The position numbers and the translations under genes are program-made. A stretch of 5,367 nt of DNA from JAKBCQ01 sp021807585 (GTDB lineage: Bacteria; Planctomycetota; Planctomycetia; Isosphaerales; Isosphaeraceae), in NCBI GenBank assembly GCA_027325115.1, contig DAHWFG010000662.1:1-5367 (forward strand), given 5' to 3'. The notes beneath the pieces were generated by a model that was given only the letters and a program-made list of their open reading frames with translations, was not told the DNA's origin and ran no database searches. Each line of letters starts with the position of its first letter. Position 1 is the first letter of the stretch. This document shows, one piece after another, positions 1-4,661 of this stretch.

Positions 1-189
1 AATCGCGCGAAGAATCTTCACTCGTTCGCGGATCGTGAGCTTTTGCCAAAGCCTTTGCGATTCGCGAGCGCGGCCCAGGCGGTCGGCGATCGAGCCTCTC
101 GCCGCGATTGGAACCGACGGCGCATGACACGCGGCGGAGCCCGAGACTGAAACTACATGTTCATTATTTTGTGAGAAAAAGGAGCACAT
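1..189 (-). CDS. Aldehyde dehydrogenase family protein, N-terminal fragment (partial)
   Basis: The minus strand is open from ATG at 189-187 to the window edge, giving 63 residues of an incomplete protein. Residues 36-63 (beginning DRLGRARESQ, ending VKILRAI) resemble the amphipathic N-terminal helices of NAD(P)-dependent aldehyde dehydrogenases, where an Ala/Arg-rich helix is followed by W-x-x-L-x-x-R-E-R-x-x-I-L-R; here W48, L51, R54, E55, R56, I59, L60 and R61 fit. The Rossmann fold and the catalytic Cys and Glu lie outside the window, so the family call rests on this helix pair and on context. The gene starts one base after the stop of the carotenoid oxidoreductase, on the same strand, with GAGG at 199-202 as a possible SD. 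Carotenoid clusters commonly pair such an enzyme with a CrtP-type oxidase to turn a terminal aldehyde into a carboxylic acid (family knowledge). Another family with a similar N-terminal helix cannot be excluded. Confidence 0.62.
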   Translation of the reverse strand, partial: MCSFFSQNNEHVVSVSGSAACHAPSVPIAARGSIADRLGRARESQRLWQKLTIRERVKILRAI

Positions 190-190
190 A

Positions 191-1738
191 TCAGGCGACC
201 TCGGCGAGAGTCGGCTCGGGACTCGGCGCGGGAGCGACCTCGGACCAGTCGACGGACGCCCCCAGATCGTTCGCCAGCAGCCTTGACGTGATCCGCGCCG
301 ACTCGAAAATCACGGGCAAGCCGCTGCCGGGATGCGTCCCGCCGCCGACCAGATACACGCCGTCGAGATCCTCGAAGCGATTGCGCGGGCGAAGGTGGAG
401 CATCTGCCCCAGATTATGCGCCAGATTGAACGTCGCGCCTCGATAAATATCGAAATCCTCCTCCCAATCGGCCGGAGTGATCATGCGCTCATAAACGATG
501 CGCGAGCGAACGTCGCCGAGACCGATCTTCCCCAGGCGGTCGAGAACGAGCTCGCGATACGCGTGAGCCTCTATGTCCCAGTTAATATTTTTATGTTGAT
601 GCGATACGGGCACAAGCACGTAAAGCGTGCTCATACCTCTTGGCGCAAGAGAAGGATCGGTCGCGCACGCGTTTTGAACGTAAAACGACGGATCTCGCGA
701 GAGTACGTGCGTTCTTTCGATCTCGTCCAAATTTCTCACATAATTTTCGGTGAGATAAATCGTATGATGATCAAGCTGATCGTAAAGACCTTTAATGCCG
801 AGGTACATCATAAAAGTCGAGCATGAAAATTTCTTCCGCGCGATCTTCCGATCGGTCCAGCGGCCGCGAAGCGAATCGGGGACGAGACGATTCATGGCGC
901 GGGCGAAATCGGCGTTGATCACGAGAGCGTCGCAAGGGTATTCGCCCGAGCTTGTACGCACGGCGCGGGCTCGGCGTCCTTCGAACGCGATTTCCTCGAC
1001 ATCCTCTCCCAGTCTTACGTCGACTCCCGTTTCACGGGCGATCCGCGCCATCGTCTCACTGACGGCGCCGCAACCGCCGATCGGATGAAACACGCCGTAT
1101 TCGTATTCCAGAAATGATAGAATCGAAAACAAACTCGGGCAATTAAACGGCGACATCCCCAGATATTTTGACTGGAACGTAAGCGCGAGCCGAACCCGCG
1201 GGTCGCGAAAATAACGCGAAAGCTCGCCGTCGAGCGAAAGCCAGGGACGCAAAAGCGGCAGCATCTTGATCAGATCGGGCGAGAGAACGTCGCGCCAGCC
1301 GAGAAAGGGACGTTCGAGCACGCTTTGAAACCTCTTCATTTTTTCACGATTATCATTCAAGAAATCGCGAAATCGAAGCGCGTCGGCGGGCGACAACTTG
1401 GCGATCGCGGCCTCCATGCGTTCGACGCGGGGCGTGGCGGGAAGTTCACCCCCCGCTCCGAAGATCAGCCGATATTGGGGATCCAGGCGAACGAGTTCAA
1501 TCTCATCGTCGAGCCGTTTGCCGACCGCGGCGAAGATCGATTCCAAAACTTGAGGATATAAGAAGAAGGTGGGTCCCAGATCGAAGCGAAAGCCGTTCTC
1601 CTCGATCGTCGACGTCCGACCTCCGACCTTCCCCTTGCGCTCCAGCAGAGTCACTCGAAACCCGAGCGATCGCAGCAAAAGCGCGCTCGCCAACCCTCCC
1701 GGGCCCGCACCGACGATGACGACCGACCGACCACTCAT
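191..1738 (-). CDS. Carotenoid desaturase/oxidase of the CrtI/CrtN/CrtP family (FAD-dependent)
   Basis: A complete protein of 515 residues, the usual size for bacterial phytoene desaturase relatives. The N-terminus is a classic FAD-binding beta-alpha-beta unit, VVIVGAGPGG at residues 6-15, with the ribose-binding acidic residue E33 in LLERKGKVGGR. The C-terminus (about 459-482) carries the bacterial phytoene dehydrogenase signature, DGVYLVGGGTHPGSGLP followed by FESAR. The middle has NCPSLFSILSFLE and HPIGGCGAVSE (about 199-227), typical of the family. The enzyme should desaturate or oxidise a membrane-soluble C30 or C40 polyene; which substrate and reaction cannot be settled from the sequence. 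The following aldehyde dehydrogenase favours a CrtP-like terminal oxidase or a C30 pathway, but this is inference. The frame is open 39 codons further upstream to 1855, but that stretch is unlike the family, and ATG 1738 has GAGGAG ten bases before it and falls just ahead of the FAD motif. The last 20 or so residues are a Pro/Ala-rich tail. Confidence 0.93.
   Translation of the reverse strand: MSGRSVVIVGAGPGGLASALLLRSLGFRVTLLERKGKVGGRTSTIEENGFRFDLGPTFFLYPQVLESIFAAVGKRLDDEIELVRLDPQYRLIFGAGGELPATPRVERMEAAIAKLSPADALRFRDFLNDNREKMKRFQSVLERPFLGWRDVLSPDLIKMLPLLRPWLSLDGELSRYFRDPRVRLALTFQSKYLGMSPFNCPSLFSILSFLEYEYGVFHPIGGCGAVSETMARIARETGVDVRLGEDVEEIAFEGRRARAVRTSSGEYPCDALVINADFARAMNRLVPDSLRGRWTDRKIARKKFSCSTFMMYLGIKGLYDQLDHHTIYLTENYVRNLDEIERTHVLSRDPSFYVQNACATDPSLAPRGMSTLYVLVPVSHQHKNINWDIEAHAYRELVLDRLGKIGLGDVRSRIVYERMITPADWEEDFDIYRGATFNLAHNLGQMLHLRPRNRFEDLDGVYLVGGGTHPGSGLPVIFESARITSRLLANDLGASVDWSEVAPAPSPEPTLAEVA
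199..202 (-). promoter_or_regulatory. Candidate ribosome binding site of the aldehyde dehydrogenase
   Basis: The minus strand reads GAGG, then nine bases, then the ATG at 189-187. The site lies inside the last codons of the upstream carotenoid gene, as expected for a coupled pair. It supports 189 as the start; no other in-frame ATG or GTG occurs between there and the window edge. Confidence 0.45.
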
Positions 1739-1748
1739 GACGATTCGA

Positions 1749-1754
1749 CTCCTC
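1749..1754 (-). promoter_or_regulatory. Ribosome binding site of the carotenoid desaturase/oxidase
   Basis: The minus strand reads GAGGAG, ten bases before ATG 1738. This strong SD fixes the start there and not at the upstream in-frame ATG at 1855, which would add 39 residues ahead of the FAD-binding motif. Confidence 0.8.
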
Positions 1755-1770
1755 GGTCCGACGAAACGCG

Positions 1771-1787
1771 AAGCTTCAATCAAGCTT
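1771..1787. repeat. Inverted repeat AAGCTT-5-AAGCTT in the crt leader
   Basis: Two AAGCTT hexamers, at 1771-1776 and 1782-1787, are separated by CAATC. Each is palindromic, so together they can form a 6-bp stem with a 5-base loop, or two half-sites on DNA. They abut the candidate -10 box at 1788-1793 and would overlap the start of transcription, a plausible operator position. The function is inferred from position only. Confidence 0.35.
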
Positions 1788-1815
1788 GTTCTACAAGGGA
1801 GTTTCGCTTCGTCAA
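1788..1815 (-). promoter_or_regulatory. Candidate sigma70-type promoter of the carotenoid operon
   Basis: On the minus strand TTGACG (1815-1810) is followed after 16 bases by TAGAAC (1793-1788). They match the housekeeping consensus TTGACA/TATAAT at five and four of six positions. Transcription would start near 1781, giving a leader of roughly 40 bases before ATG 1738. Planctomycete promoters are poorly described, so this is a consensus match only. Confidence 0.4.
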
Positions 1816-1843
1816 GACCGCGAAATCGAACGATCAAGATCGT

Positions 1844-1904
1844 GTTGAATTCCAAGCGAAGTGAAATCCGCTCGGTTGAATTCCAAGCGGAGTGAAATCC
1901 GCTC
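1844..1904. repeat. Two tandem copies of a 30-bp repeat with an internal palindrome
   Basis: Copy one is 1844-1873 and copy two 1875-1904; they differ at one base (A1859 versus G1890) and are separated by one G, giving a 31-bp period. Each begins GTTGAATTCCAAGCG and ends GTGAAATCCGCTC. In copy two GCGGA and TCCGC form a perfect 5-bp stem around GTGAAA, and the single difference breaks that stem in copy one. Each copy also holds the palindrome GAATTC. The array ends about 30 bases upstream of the candidate crt -35 box. It could be a tandem operator or part of a dispersed genomic repeat; too few copies are visible to tell. Confidence 0.85.
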
Positions 1905-2040
1905 CAATGACGGTGCGTTGATCGTTGGAAGCGGCGTTCGTCGTCAACGGCCGATCGGAAATAATCGACGCGAACAAACGGTCATTTGATTTCGGCGGAT
2001 GTCGAAAGCGTATGTGAACCGAGGGGGGGAATGTTGCGGG
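1905..2040. other. Non-coding spacer between the two repeat pairs
   Basis: This completes the 383-base gap between the fusion gene and the carotenoid gene (1739-2121). I see no convincing reading frame, RNA gene or terminator hairpin with a T-tract. A run of seven G residues lies at 2023-2029. A weak 6-bp inverted match, CGTTGA (1916-1921) with TCAACG (1944-1949), is too far apart to call a hairpin confidently. Confidence 0.5.
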
Positions 2041-2079
2041 CTTGGAGCTCAAGGTTGAACGGCTTGCCAACGCGGGCCT
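2041..2079. repeat. 39-bp direct repeat, copy A
   Basis: It begins CTTGGAGCTCAAGG and ends CCAACGCGGGCCT, and matches copy B at 2114-2152 with one mismatch (G2075 versus A2148). The start-to-start distance is 73 bp with 34 unrelated bases between. Copy A lies in the gap downstream of the fusion gene. Read on the minus strand in the frame used by copy B, it would also encode RWQAVQP and a stop, so it looks like a second copy of that gene's 3' end. Confidence 0.9.
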
Positions 2080-2113
2080 CCTCGCCATCGTGTGCGGAGT
2101 CGTCGCGTACGAT

Positions 2114-2152
2114 CTTGGAGCTCAAGGTTGAACGGCTTGCCAACGCGAGCCT
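2114..2152. repeat. 39-bp direct repeat, copy B, containing the stop of the fusion gene
   Basis: This copy differs from copy A at a single base. It supplies the last residues (RWQAVQP) and the TGA stop (2124-2122) of the thioredoxin/trypsin gene and runs eight bases past it. The gene end therefore lies in repeated DNA, either because the 3' end was duplicated or because a mobile or dispersed repeat truncated or extended the reading frame. Confidence 0.9.
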
Positions 2153-3822
2153 GGCGCCCGCGAACGGCTCGTCGCGACCGGCCCGGCTTCGGCGGCCGCC
2201 GAGGCGTCGGCGTTCGGCTTCACGATCGAATCGTCGGAGTCGAAATCGGCGGCGACGGGATGAAATTCGACCGCCGAATCGGTTCCGTCTCTCGGGATCG
2301 GCTTCTCAACCCTTCGAGTCGATTCTCGCTCGCCGATTTCAGTACGCTCTTGATTGTTTTCGCGTTCGACGGGTCGCCAGCCGGTGCGTCTCGTGATCGG
2401 CTTGCGCGTTTGAGAGAAACCCGATCGAATTCCCGCAAGTTCGGGAGGTGGAATCGTAATCCGATCAGGATCTATGGAATCGTTTTCGGGAGATTGGCCG
2501 CGGGTCACAATCTCGTTACGGTTCCCGGATCGACCACGACTCGCCAATTGCGTGTCGATCGAACGCGTCGATTTGGTGTCGTAGAGCGCCGCCAACTCGT
2601 TGCGATCGAGGAACTTATAAAGCGAGATCGGCGCCGCGTAGAGACCGCGCGGGTAACCGGGATCGGCGTAGGCGAAATTACAAACGCCGGCGATGTAACC
2701 GTCGTCGGTGAACAGTCCTCCGCCCGATCGACCCTGACGCGGCGCATGAGCGCATTCAATGGCGCTGTAATAATGATGTCCTTGAACGACGTTCCCCGTG
2801 CGTGGATTTGTGATCACCGTGCTCCACGCGGTCGCATCGTGCCCCTCGGAGCAACCTACCGTAACCATGCTCATTCCTTGATCGGGCCTCCATCTTGGCG
2901 GAACGACCTTCGCGGCGGGCAACCTCTTGCCGGGTCGAATTCGGATCAGCCCCAGATCGAGGTCGTGATCGTAATCGACGACCTCGGCGGTGAGATCGCG
3001 CTCAATACAACGGACGACCGCGGGGTTTTCGGAAGCGAGCTTGCCGTCGAAAAGATCGACCGTCACCTTGCGAGGGAATCGAGCGGGAGCGGGTTGTTTT
3101 TTGGAATTCTCAATATGAAATATATGAGAACATGTTAACACAAGCGACTCGTTATCGTCGCTCGCGACGACGGTTCCCGAGCCGAAGCCGATCAGCCCCG
3201 CGCCGTGCACTTTAATCCGGACGACGGTTTGCCAGGGGTCGGGATTGGGTCGTCTTTGATCGTCGCGGGGGGGAGTTTTAGGGTTTTTGGCGTGATATTC
3301 GTCGGCGAGCCGACCGCGAACTCGATCATTCTCGGTATCGCCCGGATCGTCGGCGTGACGATCGTCGGGAGTTCGAGTTTGAGCCGCGGATTCGCGATCG
3401 AAATCGTCGTCGGCCCGAAATCGATCGGCTTCTTCTTCGTCGGATCGATTCGAGGCGGCGGGCGAGCGATTCGACCCGCGCGATCGATTCGCCGCGAGTT
3501 CGGCTTTGGCTTTGAGGTAAAGACGTTCGAGCTGGGCCGCGGGTTGAAGACCCGAGGTTCGTTCGAGCTCGACTCCTTCCGAATCGACGATCACAAATGT
3601 AGGAACTTGTTGAACGTGATATTTCCGCGCCGTTTCGGGCTCTTGGTCGATATCGACTTCGCGCACGGGATAATGCTTGCGTGCGAGTTCTTGAACGCGC
3701 GGCTTCATTTGTCGGCACGGCCCGCACCACGACGCCTGGAAGTCGAGGATCACTGGGGCGGTTGACGATTGAACCTGAGCGTGCGCCGCGATCACGGCCA
3801 AGAGGACGGCGGGGAGGTTCAT
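2122..3822 (-). CDS. Exported thioredoxin domain / trypsin-like serine protease fusion
   Basis: A 566-residue protein. Residues 1-16 form a short hydrophobic signal-like segment (MNLPAVLLAVIAAHA) with a likely cleavage after AHA, although it lacks the usual basic N-terminus. Residues about 20-105 are a thioredoxin fold with the active site WCGPC (C33, C36) and the cis-proline P74 in VPTF. A charged, Arg/Asp/Ser-rich linker follows (about 111-195). Residues about 197-412 are a chymotrypsin-fold protease: H233 in LTCSHIF, D289 in HDLDLGLIRI and S366 in GRSGGGLF form the apparent triad. The domain has five cysteines (231, 272, 324, 357, 381), which could form disulfides. The tail after about 418 is low-complexity, rich in Arg, Ser, Pro and acidic residues, with no recognisable domain. 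The likely role is periplasmic or surface proteolysis with a redox partner domain; the substrate is unknown. ATG 3822 was chosen over ATG 3870 because it has an SD and begins the signal sequence. The stop lies in a repeat. Confidence 0.9.
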   Translation of the reverse strand: MNLPAVLLAVIAAHAQVQSSTAPVILDFQASWCGPCRQMKPRVQELARKHYPVREVDIDQEPETARKYHVQQVPTFVIVDSEGVELERTSGLQPAAQLERLYLKAKAELAANRSRGSNRSPAASNRSDEEEADRFRADDDFDRESAAQTRTPDDRHADDPGDTENDRVRGRLADEYHAKNPKTPPRDDQRRPNPDPWQTVVRIKVHGAGLIGFGSGTVVASDDNESLVLTCSHIFHIENSKKQPAPARFPRKVTVDLFDGKLASENPAVVRCIERDLTAEVVDYDHDLDLGLIRIRPGKRLPAAKVVPPRWRPDQGMSMVTVGCSEGHDATAWSTVITNPRTGNVVQGHHYYSAIECAHAPRQGRSGGGLFTDDGYIAGVCNFAYADPGYPRGLYAAPISLYKFLDRNELAALYDTKSTRSIDTQLASRGRSGNRNEIVTRGQSPENDSIDPDRITIPPPELAGIRSGFSQTRKPITRRTGWRPVERENNQERTEIGERESTRRVEKPIPRDGTDSAVEFHPVAADFDSDDSIVKPNADASAAAEAGPVATSRSRAPGSRWQAVQP

Positions 3823-3832
3823 TGCGGAGGGA

Positions 3833-3839
3833 CTCCTTT
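3833..3839 (-). promoter_or_regulatory. Ribosome binding site of the thioredoxin/trypsin gene
   Basis: The minus strand reads AAAGGAG, ending ten bases before ATG 3822. It decides the start in favour of the codon that opens the hydrophobic signal segment and not the in-frame ATG at 3870. Confidence 0.75.
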
Positions 3840-4132
3840 GCGTCGGGGAGGCGCGTCGCATCGCGGCCAAGAGCGAGCGACACGGGGACCGATTCCGGCC
3901 GTCGCTCGGTCGACGTTCGCGTGGTGCGAGCGATCGGCGATCGACAACCCGTCGAGAGCCCTGTCGTGCGTACCGGCGCGAATACCGCGGCGAGCGCGGA
4001 TCAAGGCGTCGGCCCCGAGATCGGGGGAACTCGCCTCAAGAACAGGAGCCGGCGAAAGCGGATGATGAGAATCGCGTCGGGAAAGGAACGCCCCGACCCT
4101 TCCTTGGGCGGGCCTCGCGTCGAGGACCCGGA

Positions 4133-4153
4133 GATCCGTCGTCATGACGGATC
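4133..4153. repeat. Perfect 8-bp inverted repeat
   Basis: GATCCGTC (4133-4140) and GACGGATC (4146-4153) flank the 5-base loop GTCAT. The centre also contains the 10-bp palindrome CGTCATGACG (4140-4149). No T-tract follows on either strand, so an intrinsic terminator is unlikely; a protein-binding operator or a leader hairpin is possible. Confidence 0.6.
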
Positions 4154-4268
4154 GCAAACCGCGAACGACTGGAAACGACCTCCGACAAGGCACGAACGCC
4201 CCGCCGACCGACCGATCCCGACCGCGTCGCGATCCGCCGTGCTTCGCTCCCTCCCTGGCGAGCCTTAA

Positions 4269-4287
4269 CTTAATCGTCCTGATTAAG
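4269..4287. repeat. Perfect 7-bp AT-rich inverted repeat
   Basis: CTTAATC (4269-4275) and GATTAAG (4281-4287) flank GTCCT. This dyad is AT-rich within otherwise GC-rich DNA, which makes it a reasonable operator candidate. It lies about 450 bp upstream of the fusion gene start and 375 bp upstream of the glycosidase start, so it cannot be assigned to either. Confidence 0.5.
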
Positions 4288-4474
4288 CCCACAAGGCGAT
4301 CGTCGGGAGTCGCGTTCACCGCGGATGGCCCCTATCTACAATCTGTGGACGTGGAGTACCAGATCAGTTATCGACATTTTCTCCCCGTCGCTTGAATTTT
4401 CGTCGAAATTACTGATCTCGTACGCCATGTCGGGTCAATCACCCGTCGCTTCACTCGATACCCTAATCATGCGC

Positions 4475-4492
4475 GCCGATCGGTTGATCGGC
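4475..4492. repeat. Perfect 7-bp inverted repeat
   Basis: GCCGATC (4475-4481) and GATCGGC (4486-4492) flank GGTT. The dyad could form a small hairpin, but there is no following T-tract on either strand. GATCG-type words are common throughout the window, so it may arise by chance. Confidence 0.4.
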
Positions 4493-4649
4493 CGCGAAGA
4501 ATCACACTCGCAACGGTACAAGAGTCGCTTTAGACGGATTAGGCGAAATGAATAGACTGGGGGGTTTTTTAGATTTTTGTTCGCCCAACCGTCGGAATCA
4601 TGCTAAGCTAACTTAACATCCTAAGAGCGAGCATCCCGTGATTCCAGGC

Positions 4650-4653
4650 GGAG
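4650..4653 (+). promoter_or_regulatory. Ribosome binding site of the glycoside hydrolase gene
   Basis: GGAG lies eight bases before ATG 4662, supporting that start. An in-frame GTG at 4638 would add eight residues but has no comparable site before it, and the signal sequence begins properly at ATG 4662. Confidence 0.7.
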
Positions 4654-4661
4654 ATCGTCCG

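Larger units (their letters stand above)
3823..4661. other. Long intergenic region without a convincing gene
   Basis: These 839 bases separate the divergent fusion gene and glycosidase gene and should hold both promoters. The half next to the fusion gene (to about 4260) is GC-rich; from about 4320 to 4620 it is more AT-rich. A minus-strand frame from GTG 4319 to a stop at 3819 is open for 166 codons and overlaps the fusion gene start as ATGA. It is Arg/Ser-rich, uses many AGG codons, has only a weak SD and shows no recognisable motif, so I do not call it a gene. I see no tRNA, and no part I can match to RNase P RNA, tmRNA or SRP RNA. Three short inverted repeats and a G6T6 tract are described separately. 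Confidence 0.55.

Noticed and set aside
332..1561. Several plus-strand frames opposite the carotenoid gene (332-826, 795-1088, 1325-1561)
   Set aside because: All lie antisense to an intact CrtI-family protein and show no motifs or ribosome binding sites of their own.
1739..1855. 39-residue N-terminal extension of the carotenoid enzyme from ATG 1855
   Set aside because: The extension runs through the candidate promoter, is unlike the family, and ATG 1738 has a strong SD and sits just before the FAD motif.
1844..1904. CRISPR array
   Set aside because: The two repeat units are separated by a single base and there is no spacer, so this is a tandem repeat.
2023..2029. Run of seven G as a phase-variable tract
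   Set aside because: It lies in non-coding DNA and not in a reading frame or between promoter boxes, so there is no evident switch.
1834..2088. 84-codon minus-strand frame across the repeats
   Set aside because: It is made largely of repeat sequence, has no motif and overlaps the region expected to hold regulatory DNA.
2092..3138. 348-codon plus-strand frame opposite the fusion gene
   Set aside because: It is an antisense shadow: the minus strand carries clear thioredoxin and protease motifs over this interval, while this frame is Arg-rich with no recognisable domain.
3681..4268. 195-codon plus-strand frame over the start of the fusion gene
   Set aside because: It is Arg-rich low-complexity sequence antisense to the signal peptide and thioredoxin start, with no recognisable homology.
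4144..4555. Short plus-strand frames ahead of the glycosidase (4144-4395, 4325-4555)
   Set aside because: No SD, no domain and unstable composition; more likely upstream regulatory DNA.
4577..4606. Possible promoter for the glycosidase, TTGTTC followed by TGCTAA
   Set aside because: The -10 match is poor and the spacing loose, so it cannot be separated from chance in an AT-rich stretch.
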